Of a stretch of 64,000 nt of DNA, positions 27,897-36,856 are shown in pieces. The notes under the pieces are model-generated. The model was given only the letters and a program-made list of their open reading frames with translations. It ran no database searches and was not told the DNA's origin. The stretch comes from Rothia sp. SD9660Na (GTDB lineage Bacteria > Actinomycetota > Actinomycetes > Actinomycetales > Micrococcaceae). Each line of letters begins with the position of its first letter. Position 1 is the stretch's first letter. Location: contig NZ_CP125946.1 of assembly GCF_030064065.1 (NCBI RefSeq), forward strand, positions 682,001 through 746,000, written 5' to 3'. The translations under genes were made by a program, and so were the position numbers.

Positions 27897-29891
27897 ATGG
27901 CTATAACTCAACAAACTCCGCCCGGCACGGGCCCCGACCTGAGGAAGGGGGACATCGACGCGGCCGCCAAGGAAAACATGCGTGAAGGCTCCCTGGCCCC
28001 CAAGGTTTTCATCCCTGCAGCCGTCATCATGGCCACCTTCATCGGCATTACCCTGGCCTTCCCTCAGCGCACCAAAGAAATCTTCGATGCCCTCCAAGCT
28101 GACGTCATTAACTATTTCGGCTGGTACTACGTCGCCCTCGTTGCTTTCTTCGTGATCTTTGCCCTTTACCTGGGCTTCTCCCGTATGGGCGACGTCAAGT
28201 TAGGTGATGACGACGATGAGCCGGCCTACTCCTTTACGACGTGGTTCGCCTTCCTCTTCGCAGCCGGTATGGGTATTGGTTTGGTTTTCTACGGTGCAAC
28301 CGAGCCACTTATGCACTATGTTGACCCCCGCCCCGGTATAGGTAACGGGACTCAAGAAGAAATTGCCCAGGCTGCTATGAGCCAGGCATTCTTGCACTGG
28401 GGTCTTCACCCCTGGGCTATCTACGTCATCGTAGGTCTAGCGATTGCCTATGCAACCCACCGCCTCAAGCTTCCGCTCTCCATCCGCTACTCACTCAAGC
28501 CCCTGCTGGGCGATCGCATCAAAGGTGGGGCCGGTGACGTCATCGATATCGTCGCCCTCGTCGGTACCCTCTTTGGTGTGGCAACATCCCTGGGCCTGGG
28601 CGTCATGCAGATTGCCGCAGGTCTGGGTTACATGAACATTCCAGCTGAGGGTAACACTTGGTTGGTTGGTATCATCGTGGTGCTCATGGGCATTACCCTC
28701 TTCTCCGTAGTGACCGGCCTCGAAAAGGGCATGAAAATGCTCTCCAACGGTAACCTCATACTGGCCGCTATCGTTTGTCTCTTCGTCCTGGTCGTAGGGC
28801 CCACCCTCTTCCTCTTCCGTAACTTTGTAGGCTCCATCGGAAACTACCTGCAAAATGTCGTTGCCATGACCTTCGAAACTCTGGCCCTCTACGGGGTAGA
28901 CGGTGAACAATTCCAAGCAGCATGGACCACCTTCTACTGGGGCTGGTGGATCTCCTGGTCGCCCTTCGTCGGTATGTTCATCGCCCGCGTCTCCAAGGGG
29001 CGTTCCGTACGTGAGTTCGTCATCGGTGTTCTGCTGGTGCCCGCTCTGACCTCATTCTTCTGGTTCTCTGTACTCGGCGGTACTGCACTGCATCAGGAAA
29101 TCTTTGGCTCAGGCACCAGCCTGGTAGGTGAAGATGGCAGTGTCTCAGCTGAAAACGCCCTCTTTCAGATGTTCCACAACCTGCCCGGCGGAGTTGTTTT
29201 AACTGCCGGTGCGGTACTGCTGATTACCGTCTTCTTTGTCACCTCAGCGGACTCCGGTGCCCTGGTACTGGGCATGCTTTCCACCAACGGCTCACCCGAA
29301 CCTAAGACCTGGATCCGTGTCTTCTGGGTGCTGGTTGCAGCAGCCACCGCCATCTCCCTAGTGGTCATTGGCGGTAGCGAGTCGCTCTCGGCCATTCAAA
29401 CCGTGGCAATCCTGACGGCTCTACCTTTCTCCGTGGTCATCGTGCTCATGTGTATTTCTCTCTACAAGGCCCTGAGTGTTGAGCACCGCCTCTTCGTACG
29501 AGCCCAGCGCCGCAATGCCCGCCGCGAGATTGAAGCCTCTGTTGCCGAGCAGATCGACGACCGTGTCAACGAGCTGGTTGCCGAAGGCGTTGAGGACCGC
29601 GTTAACGCGGCTGTGGGTGAGCACCTCGATGAACACCTGGACGGCCAGCTAGAAGCCGCCCTGGAAGAAGCCGTCGATAAGGCGGTCGAAGCCAAGGTAG
29701 AAGAAGCGGTCGATTCGGCCGTTGAAAGTGCCGTTGAAGCCAAGGTGGAAGAAGCCGTAGAAAAGGCCGTTGACGAGGTTTCCCTACAGGTGGAAGCCAA
29801 CACCGCTGCTATCGAACAGATCCGCACCGTCACCGGCTCTATTCCTGTGGTCAAGCCCCAGGATATAAAGCAGACACCCTGGAATAAATAG
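27897..29891 (+). CDS. BCCT-family compatible-solute transporter with coiled-coil tail
   Basis: The 664-residue protein has twelve membrane helices. FLFAAGMGIGLVFYGATEP is the BCCT glycine motif and WWISWSPFVGMFIARVSKGR the signature helix 8 region that forms the betaine-binding Trp box, so glycine betaine, choline or a similar osmolyte is the likely substrate, moved by Na+ symport. The cytoplasmic C-terminal tail of about 170 residues is unusual: after RLFVRAQRRNARREIEA it is a series of repeats of the type VEEAVDKAVEAKVEEAVDS, a heptad pattern predicting a long coiled coil, before a final VVKPQDIKQTPWNK. In BetP the tail senses osmotic stress; here it is much longer. Confidence 0.92.
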   Translation: MAITQQTPPGTGPDLRKGDIDAAAKENMREGSLAPKVFIPAAVIMATFIGITLAFPQRTKEIFDALQADVINYFGWYYVALVAFFVIFALYLGFSRMGDVKLGDDDDEPAYSFTTWFAFLFAAGMGIGLVFYGATEPLMHYVDPRPGIGNGTQEEIAQAAMSQAFLHWGLHPWAIYVIVGLAIAYATHRLKLPLSIRYSLKPLLGDRIKGGAGDVIDIVALVGTLFGVATSLGLGVMQIAAGLGYMNIPAEGNTWLVGIIVVLMGITLFSVVTGLEKGMKMLSNGNLILAAIVCLFVLVVGPTLFLFRNFVGSIGNYLQNVVAMTFETLALYGVDGEQFQAAWTTFYWGWWISWSPFVGMFIARVSKGRSVREFVIGVLLVPALTSFFWFSVLGGTALHQEIFGSGTSLVGEDGSVSAENALFQMFHNLPGGVVLTAGAVLLITVFFVTSADSGALVLGMLSTNGSPEPKTWIRVFWVLVAAATAISLVVIGGSESLSAIQTVAILTALPFSVVIVLMCISLYKALSVEHRLFVRAQRRNARREIEASVAEQIDDRVNELVAEGVEDRVNAAVGEHLDEHLDGQLEAALEEAVDKAVEAKVEEAVDSAVESAVEAKVEEAVEKAVDEVSLQVEANTAAIEQIRTVTGSIPVVKPQDIKQTPWNK

Positions 29892-29908
29892 GAAATGAAC
29901 TGCCTCTA

Positions 29909-30014
29909 GGGAGGCGGACGCTCTCTTGCCGACTAACCTTCTTGCCGGTTCGCTGGCGCTCACGGGCAATTCATGCCAGCCCCAGCCAGTCGGCTCCGAG
30001 AGCGTCCGCCTCCC
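29909..30014 (+). repeat. Covarying stem-loop element, copy C
   Basis: Outer arms 29909-29925 and 29998-30014 form a perfect 17-bp stem. GCCGACT pairs with AGTCGGC, then AACCTTC, inner helix TTGCC/GGCAA, and ATTCATGCCAGCCCCAGCCAG. T-rich sequence follows, so it may end BCCT transcription. It separates two genes on the same strand. Confidence 0.85.
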
Positions 30015-30067
30015 TTATTCATTTCTAATGTGTCCCAGAAGATAGCGGTTAGTTTAGGAGCCGCCGG

Positions 30068-30073
30068 TATAAT
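30068..30073 (+). promoter_or_regulatory. TATAAT -10 box upstream of typA
   Basis: A perfect consensus -10 lies 96 bases before the typA start. The leader that would follow includes the hairpin TGCCGAA-AA-TTCGGCA (30098-30113). Confidence 0.55.
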
Positions 30074-30168
30074 CAAAGCGAAAGCCCTCTGCGCAGGTGC
30101 CGAAAATTCGGCAGTTAAGCCGCGCACCGGCGTCCTTATCCCCAACATGTAAGCGAGATACTTTCCGC

Positions 30169-32082
30169 ATGTCTGAAACTCAGAACACCGCTTCACGGAG
30201 CGACCTTCGCAACGTGGCAATCGTGGCTCACGTTGACCACGGCAAGACCACCATCGTTGATGCGATGCTCAAGCAGACCAACGCCTTCTCCGCCCACGCC
30301 GACGTGGAAGACCGCGTCATGGACTCCGGTGACCTTGAAAAGGAAAAGGGCATCACCATTTTGGCTAAGAACACCACCGTGTTCTACTCCGGCCCCGCAG
30401 CCAAGGGCGAAGAAATCACCATCAACGTTATCGACACCCCCGGTCACGCTGACTTCGGTGGTGAGGTTGAGCGCGGCCTCTCTATGGTTGACGGCGTTGT
30501 GCTGCTGGTGGACGCCTCAGAAGGCCCCCTGCCCCAGACCCGTTTCGTGCTGCGTAAGGCCCTAGCTGCTAAGCTGCCCGTTATTCTGGTTGTTAACAAG
30601 GTTGACCGCCCCGATGCCCGTATTGACGAAGTTGTTGGCGAGTCCATGGACCTGCTTCTGGGTCTGGCTAGCGACCTGGCCGATGAGGTTCCCGACCTCG
30701 ATATCGACGCCCTGCTGAACGTCCCCGTCGTCTACGCCTCCGGTAAGGCCGGCGCTGCTTCACTGAACCAGCCCGCCGACGGCGCCCTGCCCGATAACGA
30801 CGACCTCGAACCCCTCTTTGAGACCATTCTGGAACACGTTCCTGCCCCCACCTACGACCCCAACGAGGTGCTGCAGGCTCACGTGACCAACCTCGACTCC
30901 TCACCCTTCCTGGGCCGTCTGGCCCTGTTGCGTATCTTCAACGGCACCCTGAAGAAGGGCCAGACCGTTGCCTGGGTACGTCAGGACGGCGAAACCAAGA
31001 ACGTCCGTATTTCCGAACTGCTGGCTACCAAGGCCTTGGAACGCGTGCCCGCGGAATCTGCTGGCCCCGGTGAAATCGTCGCGGTTGCCGGTATCGAAGA
31101 CATCACCATCGGTGAAACCCTCACCGACCCCGAGAACCCCAAGCCCCTGCCCTTGATTAAGGTCGACGACCCCGCGATCTCCGTTACCATCGGTATCAAC
31201 ACCTCACCGCTGGCCGGTAAGGTCAAGGGCGCCAAGGTCACCGCCCGCCAGGTGAAGGACCGTTTGGACAAGGAACTTATCGGTAACGTCTCCCTCAAGG
31301 TTCTGCCCACCGAGCGCCCCGACGCTTGGGAAGTTCAGGGCCGTGGCGAACTCGCCCTGGCAATCCTCGTTGAGCAGATGCGCCGCGAAGGCTTTGAACT
31401 GACCGTGGGCAAGCCCCAGGTCGTCACCAAGACCATCGACGGCAAGGTCCACGAGCCCATGGAGCACATGATTATCGATGTGCCCGAAGAATTCCTGGGC
31501 GCCGTCACCCAGCTCATGGCAGCTCGCAAGGGCCGCATGGAAAACATGGCCAACAACGGCACCGGCTGGGTCCGCATGGAATTCGCCGTGCCCGCCCGCG
31601 GCCTGATTGGCTTCCGCACTAAGTTCCTCACCGAGACCCGCGGTGCCGGTATTTCATCGTCCTACTCCACCGGCTACGAGCCCTGGGCAGGCGACATCGA
31701 CTACCGCTCCAACGGCTCCATGATTTCTGACCGCGCCGGCGTCGTCACCCCCTACGCCATCATCGGCCTGCAGGAACGTGGCACCATCTTCGTCGAACCC
31801 ACCTCAGAGGTCTACGAGGGCATGATCATCGGCGAGAACTCACGCGCCGACGACATGGAAGTGAATATCACCCGCGAAAAGAAGCTGACCAACATGCGCT
31901 CAGCTTCAGCAGATAACTTCGAAAACATGACTCCTCCCAAGAAGCTCACCCTCGAAGAGTCCCTGGAATGGGCCCGCGAGGACGAGTGCGTGGAAGTCAC
32001 CCCCGAAGCGATCCGTATTCGCAAGGTTATCCTTGACTCCAACGAGCGTGTGCGCGAAGCACGCCGCCGCGCCCGCGCCTAA
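30169..32082 (+). CDS. typA: Translational GTPase TypA/BipA
   Basis: The 637-residue ribosome-associated GTPase aids 50S assembly and stress adaptation. G1 is AHVDHGKTT, G3 DTPGHADFGGEVER, G4 NKVDRPDAR and G5 YASGKAG. Domain II, an EF-G-like domain III and the TypA-specific C-terminal domain (GRGELALAILVEQMRREGFE, then GWVRMEFAVPARGLIGFRT) follow in the usual order. Start at ATG 30169 gives the standard N-terminus SDLRNVAIVAHVDHGKT; an upstream open frame to 30097 crosses the leader hairpin. Strong C-ending codon bias suggests high expression. Confidence 0.97.
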   Translation: MSETQNTASRSDLRNVAIVAHVDHGKTTIVDAMLKQTNAFSAHADVEDRVMDSGDLEKEKGITILAKNTTVFYSGPAAKGEEITINVIDTPGHADFGGEVERGLSMVDGVVLLVDASEGPLPQTRFVLRKALAAKLPVILVVNKVDRPDARIDEVVGESMDLLLGLASDLADEVPDLDIDALLNVPVVYASGKAGAASLNQPADGALPDNDDLEPLFETILEHVPAPTYDPNEVLQAHVTNLDSSPFLGRLALLRIFNGTLKKGQTVAWVRQDGETKNVRISELLATKALERVPAESAGPGEIVAVAGIEDITIGETLTDPENPKPLPLIKVDDPAISVTIGINTSPLAGKVKGAKVTARQVKDRLDKELIGNVSLKVLPTERPDAWEVQGRGELALAILVEQMRREGFELTVGKPQVVTKTIDGKVHEPMEHMIIDVPEEFLGAVTQLMAARKGRMENMANNGTGWVRMEFAVPARGLIGFRTKFLTETRGAGISSSYSTGYEPWAGDIDYRSNGSMISDRAGVVTPYAIIGLQERGTIFVEPTSEVYEGMIIGENSRADDMEVNITREKKLTNMRSASADNFENMTPPKKLTLEESLEWAREDECVEVTPEAIRIRKVILDSNERVREARRRARA

Positions 32083-32106
32083 GGTTACAAAGGGATAGAC
32101 GCTCTC

Positions 32107-32152
32107 AGGGCCGTGGTCCGTTCTCCTGAACAGGGGAGCGGGCCACGGCCCT
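32107..32152. terminator. Terminator-like stem after typA
   Basis: AGGGCCGTGG and CCACGGCCCT close a long stem interrupted by a few mismatches around TGAAC. No T run follows, so it may stabilise the 3' end rather than terminate. Confidence 0.6.
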
Positions 32153-32280
32153 ACTGATAACCACAGGGATAAGAGCGAGATGACCAAAGCACATCGTTAA
32201 AACAGCAAACCCAGCTAGAGCTCAGTAAGTAAAGCTAAAATTGCTAGGAATCAAACAGCACCCAGCAGAAAACCGCCACC

Positions 32281-33579
32281 ATGGAACTTGACGCCCAGCC
32301 CCACTACCCGGTTGCCGGTGAAGTCATCACCGACAGCGCCACTTTCAGCCTGATCCCTGAAGGGCTCAAGCCCAAGGACGCCACCGTCCTCTTCGTCCAC
32401 GCCCACCCCGACGACGAAGCCTCATCCACCGGCGCCACCATTGGCGCCCTCACCGCCGCCGGTGTCACCGTCCACCTGCTCACCATGACCCGCGGCGAAA
32501 TGGGTGAAGTGATCGACCCTGCCCTGCGCCACCTTGAAGCGACCCACCCCGCTAACACCGACCGGGGCCACGCCCTGGGCGAGTACCGTACCGGGGAACT
32601 CAAGGTCTCCCTCGAAGCCCTGGGTATACGCCACCACCTCTACCTGGGCGAAGGGGCCAGCTACCTGCCCGGCGAACGTACCAGCTACCGCGATTCCGGT
32701 ATGACCTGGGGGTCGGACGGGCGCGCCATCGCCAACCCCGCCGCAGCTGACGACTGCCTCACCCGCCTGCCCCTCAAACCCCAGGCTGAGGCAATCGCCA
32801 GCGCTATCCGCGAGATCCGGCCGGACGTCGTCGTCACCTACGACGCGGACGGCGGCTACGGCCACCCCGACCACAAACGCACCCACGAAGCTACTCTGGC
32901 GGCCGTCCGATTCCTGGACGGAACCCCTTCAGCCCCCATCGCCCTCTGGGGTATCGAGGGCGACCCCAACCCGCAGGACACCCGCCAGCAGGCCGTTATC
33001 ATGGGCAACCTGGACCGCAAACGTGAAGCTATGCGGGCCCACGCCACCCAAATCGTCATCACCAGCGATACCACCTTCGAGTACTCAAACGGGGTCTCTC
33101 AGCCTATTAACCCCACCGAAACCTACCGCCTGCTCTGGGGCACAGCCCAGTCGGGAACCCCAGCGGACGCTGCCCCCGAAGAGAGCGTCGAAGCTCCCGG
33201 CCCTATCAACTCGGCCATTACCGCCGTCGCGCTCGGCCTAATCGCGGGTTTTGCCGGAACCATGTACCACGCCCACATCTGGTACCCCACCAGCACCCTC
33301 TGGGTGCCCTGGGGAGCTGCCCTCGGCCTGCTCACGGTCTACTTCGCGGCGACCTGGGCAGCAATCCACACCGAAAAGAACTGGGCCGCAGCCGTCGTTG
33401 GGGCCACCGCCTTCGTGCTCATCGGCATCTTCGCCTTCACCAAAGGCACCTCAATGCTGGTCTACATCAACCCCATCAACCCCGTGGGAACAGCCGGAAC
33501 CGTCTGGGCACTAGGCTCCCTGGTCGCCGCAACCTTCGGTATGGTGAGCGCTACCGGGTACCGCCGCAACAAAACTTAA
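32281..33579 (+). CDS. mshB: MshB-type PIG-L deacetylase fused to a membrane domain
   Basis: The protein has 432 residues. Residues 1-300 are a PIG-L deacetylase with the zinc and catalytic motif HAHPDDEASS, the second His motif GHPDHKRTH, and YDADGG; in actinobacteria this enzyme (MshB) deacetylates GlcNAc-inositol in mycothiol synthesis. A mycothiol-conjugate amidase role is possible. After a polar linker, residues about 310-425 form four hydrophobic helices (AVALGLIAGFAGTMYHAHIW onward), resembling the small membrane protein that in related genomes is a separate gene next to mshB. The ATG has no good ribosome-binding site. Confidence 0.85.
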   Translation: MELDAQPHYPVAGEVITDSATFSLIPEGLKPKDATVLFVHAHPDDEASSTGATIGALTAAGVTVHLLTMTRGEMGEVIDPALRHLEATHPANTDRGHALGEYRTGELKVSLEALGIRHHLYLGEGASYLPGERTSYRDSGMTWGSDGRAIANPAAADDCLTRLPLKPQAEAIASAIREIRPDVVVTYDADGGYGHPDHKRTHEATLAAVRFLDGTPSAPIALWGIEGDPNPQDTRQQAVIMGNLDRKREAMRAHATQIVITSDTTFEYSNGVSQPINPTETYRLLWGTAQSGTPADAAPEESVEAPGPINSAITAVALGLIAGFAGTMYHAHIWYPTSTLWVPWGAALGLLTVYFAATWAAIHTEKNWAAAVVGATAFVLIGIFAFTKGTSMLVYINPINPVGTAGTVWALGSLVAATFGMVSATGYRRNKT

Positions 33580-33700
33580 CCCGGCTCGACAAGCTATCTC
33601 ATCCATCACAAAAATCTGCCCCAACACCGGTGACCAGATACACTAGAGCACAGTTAACCAACACACCACGCACCGGTGCGTCACCACCAGAAAGGCACCC

Positions 33701-34024
33701 ATGACCTACATCATCGCCCAGCCCTGCGTCGACGTAAAAGACCGCGCCTGCGTCGAAGAATGCCCCGTCGACTGCATCTACGAAGGCGAGCGCTCCCTCT
33801 ACATTCACCCCGACGAATGCGTCGACTGCGGTGCCTGCGAGCCCGTCTGCCCCGTAGAAGCTATCTACTACGAAGACGATGTACCCGAAGAATGGGAAGA
33901 CTACACTGCAGCTAACGCCGACTTCTTCGACGACCTTGGCTCACCCGGCGGCGCAGCCCGCCTGGGCGTCATCGCTAAGGATGCCCCCATGATTGCGGCC
34001 CTGCCCCCGCAGAATCAGGGCTAA
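33701..34024 (+). CDS. fdxA: 7Fe/8Fe ferredoxin FdxA
   Basis: The 107-residue electron carrier has two cluster-binding regions near the N-terminus: CVDVKDRACVEECPVDC for the 3Fe-4S or first cluster and CVDCGACEPVCPVEAI for the 4Fe-4S cluster. The acidic C-terminal extension (WEDYTAANADFF and LG) is typical of mycobacterial and actinobacterial FdxA. AGAAAGG precedes the ATG. It lies directly upstream of dapC, an arrangement conserved in actinobacteria. Confidence 0.95.
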   Translation: MTYIIAQPCVDVKDRACVEECPVDCIYEGERSLYIHPDECVDCGACEPVCPVEAIYYEDDVPEEWEDYTAANADFFDDLGSPGGAARLGVIAKDAPMIAALPPQNQG

Positions 34025-34041
34025 GCTTCTAAACGCGGTTC

Positions 34042-34079
34042 AAGGAGCGAGTATCTCGTGAGATACTCGCTCCTTTAGT
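34042..34079 (+). terminator. fdxA terminator
   Basis: AAGGAGCGAGTATCT and AGATACTCGCTCCTT make a perfect 15-bp stem with a four-base loop, followed by TTAGTTTTA. Confidence 0.85.
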
Positions 34080-34133
34080 TTTATGCGAAGGCTTACACTA
34101 GAAAACAAACATATTCACAAGAGAAAGCAGACC

Positions 34134-35264
34134 ATGCGCGAATTTGGCCTCGACCTGCCCGACTACCCCTGGGACACCATGGCTCCCTACCGGGCCACCG
34201 CTGAAGCCCACCCCGAGGGGCTCATTAACCTTTCTATTGGAACCCCGGTTGACCCTACCCCCTCAGTTATCCGTGACGCCCTGGCCGGTGCCACCGACGC
34301 CCACGGCTACCCCACGACCCACGGTACCCTCACCCTGCGTCAGGCTATCGTTGACTGGTTTGAGCGTCGCCGTGGAGTGCCCGGTCTGACCACCGACCAG
34401 GTCATGCCCACCATCGGCTCTAAGGAGCTTGTTGCCTGGCTACCCTTCCTGCTAGGGCTGGGGGAGGGGGACGTGGTCGTCCGCCCCACCGTTGCCTACC
34501 CCACCTACGACATCGGTGCCCAGCTCGCTGGCGCAACCCCCGTGGCAGCTGACTCCCTGGATGAGCTCGATGAAGCGACCCGTGCCCGCGTCCGCCTGGT
34601 ATGGATCAACTCGCCGGCCAACCCCACCGGCATTGTGCGTGATGTGGAGGAGCTGAAAAAGATAGTGGAGGACGCCCGTGCCCTGGGCGCCGTAGTTGCC
34701 TCCGACGAGTGCTACGCAGAACTGGGCTGGGGTGAGTGGGACGCTGCCCGCGGCGGGAAGCCGGTGCCCTCCGTTCTTGACCCCCGCGTCTGTGGCGAGA
34801 GCCAGGAGCTGGTGCTGGCCGCCTACTCTCTTTCTAAGCAGTCCAACTTTGCTGGCTACCGCGGGGCTTTTATCGCCGGTGATGCTGAGATCATGGCTAA
34901 CCTGGTGAATTCCCGTAAACATGCCGGCATGATTGTGCCTGCTCCCGTGCAGGTTGCCATGACCGCAGCCCTCTCAGACGACGCCCACGTTGAGGCCCAG
35001 AAAGACCTTTACCGGGCCCGCCGCGAGACCCTGCTGCCGGCCCTGGAAGGCTTTGGCCTGACCGTCGAGCACTCCGAGGCCGGACTCTACCTGTGGGCTA
35101 CAGCAGGTGAAGATACCTGGGTGACCGTGCAACGTTTTGCAGAAAAAGGCATCGTGATTGGCCCCGGTGTTTTCTACGGAACCGCAGGTGAGGGCTATGT
35201 ACGCATTGCCCTGACGGGCTCAGATGACGACATTTCCCGTGCCGCTGCCCGTCTAACAGAGTAA
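34134..35264 (+). CDS. dapC: N-succinyl-L,L-diaminopimelate aminotransferase
   Basis: The 376-residue fold-type I PLP aminotransferase catalyses the transamination step of the succinylase route to diaminopimelate. NLSIGTPVDPTPSVI near the N-terminus, WINSPANPTGIV, DECYAELGW and the PLP lysine in YSLSKQSNFAGYRGAF identify it. The context next to fdxA and the presence of dapD and dapE in the same window support DapC over generic aminotransferases. The ATG at 34134 has GAGAAAG at about ten bases, and TACACT at 34094 may be its -10 box. A longer frame begins within the fdxA terminator. Confidence 0.92.
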   Translation: MREFGLDLPDYPWDTMAPYRATAEAHPEGLINLSIGTPVDPTPSVIRDALAGATDAHGYPTTHGTLTLRQAIVDWFERRRGVPGLTTDQVMPTIGSKELVAWLPFLLGLGEGDVVVRPTVAYPTYDIGAQLAGATPVAADSLDELDEATRARVRLVWINSPANPTGIVRDVEELKKIVEDARALGAVVASDECYAELGWGEWDAARGGKPVPSVLDPRVCGESQELVLAAYSLSKQSNFAGYRGAFIAGDAEIMANLVNSRKHAGMIVPAPVQVAMTAALSDDAHVEAQKDLYRARRETLLPALEGFGLTVEHSEAGLYLWATAGEDTWVTVQRFAEKGIVIGPGVFYGTAGEGYVRIALTGSDDDISRAAARLTE

Positions 35265-35388
35265 AGAAAACCTGTTAATGTCAAATAAGCTCAGCTAAAG
35301 AACGTAATGTAGCTTCTGAACCCACACCAATGTGACCCCGCACATCATTCTGCTGTAATGTAGACCATAGATGACGTGCGTACGTGCA

Positions 35389-35434
35389 CGGTGCGGCCTC
35401 CCGCCACCCCGCGAAAGCCGCACCGTCCTTTTTT
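35389..35434 (+). terminator. Terminator or attenuator ahead of gltA
   Basis: CGGTGCGGC and GCCGCACCG pair and are followed by TCCTTTTTT. It is 125 bases past dapC and 57 before gltA. A -10-like TAATGT lies upstream at 35356, so it could attenuate gltA as well as end dapC transcription. Confidence 0.7.
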
Positions 35435-35490
35435 AGAATCCCACTTCATCACACAGCACGTACGTTGCCTCGTATGACAGGAGGAACACA

Positions 35491-36771
35491 ATGACTGAGA
35501 ACAAAGCGCTGCTGAGCTATGACGGCAAAGAACTGCCCCTGCCCGCAGTAGAAGCAACCGAAGGTAACGGTGCCTTCGAAGTTGCGGGCATGCTCAAAGA
35601 AACCGGCAAGGTAGCCTACGACCCGGGCTTCATGAATACCGCAAACGCCAAGTCAGCTATCACCTACATTGACGGTGACGCCGGCATTCTGCGCTACCGC
35701 GGCTACCCCATCGAAGAGTTGGCAGAAAAATCCAGCTTCATCGAAACCGCCTACCTGCTCATCTACGGGGAACTACCCACCCCCACCCAGCTCGAAGACT
35801 TCGACCAGATGATTCGCCGCCACACCATGGTGCACGAAGACTTCAAATTCTTCTTCCGCGGCTTTCCCCGCGATGCCCACCCCATGGCCGTCCTCGCATC
35901 CAGCGTCTCAGCCATGTCGACCTTCTACTCTGACTCCCTTGACCCCTTCGACCCCCGTCAGGTAGAAATCTCAACCTACCGCTTGCTCTCCAAGGTGCCC
36001 ACTCTGGCAGCCTACGCCTACAAGAAGTCTAAGGGCGAGCCCTCCATCTACCCCAAGAACGAGCTCAACTACACCGAGAACTTCCTGCGTATGTGCTTCG
36101 GCTTCCCCACCGAAGAGTACGAGGTCAACCCCCTGCACGCCAAGGCCCTTGACCTGCTGCTGCTCCTGCACGCAGACCACGAGCAGAACTGCTCCACCTC
36201 CACCGTGCGCCTGGTCGGCTCCTCAAACGCCAACATGTTCGCCTCCGTCTCAGCCGGTATCAACGCCCTCTACGGCCCCCTGCACGGCGGCGCCAACGAG
36301 GCAGTGCTCAAGATGCTCAACCAGATCCAGAAGGACGGCATCAGCCCCGAAGACTTCATGGAAAAGGTCAAGAACAAGGAGGACGGCGTCCGCCTCATGG
36401 GCTTCGGCCACCGTGTCTACAAGAACTACGACCCCCGCGCTCGTATCGTCAAGAAGACCGCAGACGAAATCCTCGAATCCATTGGCGGCAACAACGAACT
36501 ACTCGATATCGCCAAGCGTCTCGAAGAGAAGGCCCTCAACGACGACTACTTCATTGAACGTAAGCTTTACCCCAACGTAGACTTCTACACCGGCCTTATC
36601 TACAAGGCCATGGGCTTCCCCGAGCACATGTTCACCGTCCTCTTCGCCCTGGGCCGCCTCCCCGGCTGGATCGCCCAGTGGACCGAAGGTATCCAGGACC
36701 CCGACCGCAAGATCGGCCGCCCCCGCCAGGTCTACATCGGCGAAACCGAACGCCACTACCCCGAGCGTTAA
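35491..36771 (+). CDS. gltA: Citrate synthase (type II)
   Basis: The 426-residue enzyme condenses acetyl-CoA and oxaloacetate at the entry of the TCA cycle. The catalytic residues lie in [13 protein letters not shown], the signature [11 protein letters not shown] and [14 protein letters not shown], with the late Asp in PNVDFYTGL. The N-terminal strand-rich extension marks the type II, NADH-sensitive class, though actinobacterial forms vary in that control. AGGAGG at seven bases before the ATG is one of the strongest ribosome-binding sites in the window. Confidence 0.97.
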   Translation: MTENKALLSYDGKELPLPAVEATEGNGAFEVAGMLKETGKVAYDPGFMNTANAKSAITYIDGDAGILRYRGYPIEELAEKSSFIETAYLLIYGELPTPTQLEDFDQMIRRHTMVHEDFKFFFRGFPRDAHPMAVLASSVSAMSTFYSDSLDPFDPRQVEISTYRLLSKVPTLAAYAYKKSKGEPSIYPKNELNYTENFLRMCFGFPTEEYEVNPLHAKALDLLLLLHADHEQNCSTSTVRLVGSSNANMFASVSAGINALYGPLHGGANEAVLKMLNQIQKDGISPEDFMEKVKNKEDGVRLMGFGHRVYKNYDPRARIVKKTADEILESIGGNNELLDIAKRLEEKALNDDYFIERKLYPNVDFYTGLIYKAMGFPEHMFTVLFALGRLPGWIAQWTEGIQDPDRKIGRPRQVYIGETERHYPER

Positions 36772-36792
36772 CCTGCCAGGCAGCACATCACT

Positions 36793-36844
36793 AAGCCCCG
36801 GCATCCGCACCTTCCAGGAGGTAAGGACGCCGGGGCTTGGTTTT
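36793..36844. terminator. Terminator between gltA and galE
   Basis: AAGCCCCGGC and GCCGGGGCTT close a hairpin with a 26-base loop; GGTTTT follows on the plus strand. It serves the convergent gltA and galE genes. Confidence 0.75.
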
Positions 36845-36856
36845 AGGGGCTACCCG

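Noticed and set aside
32269..32283. Kozak-like GCCACCATGG at the mshB start
   Set aside because: Eukaryotic start context has no meaning here and follows from GC-rich composition.
35326..35350. CRP/GlxR-like site TGTGACCCCGCACA upstream of gltA
   Set aside because: The half-sites are spaced two bases too close for the TGTGA-N6-TCACA consensus.
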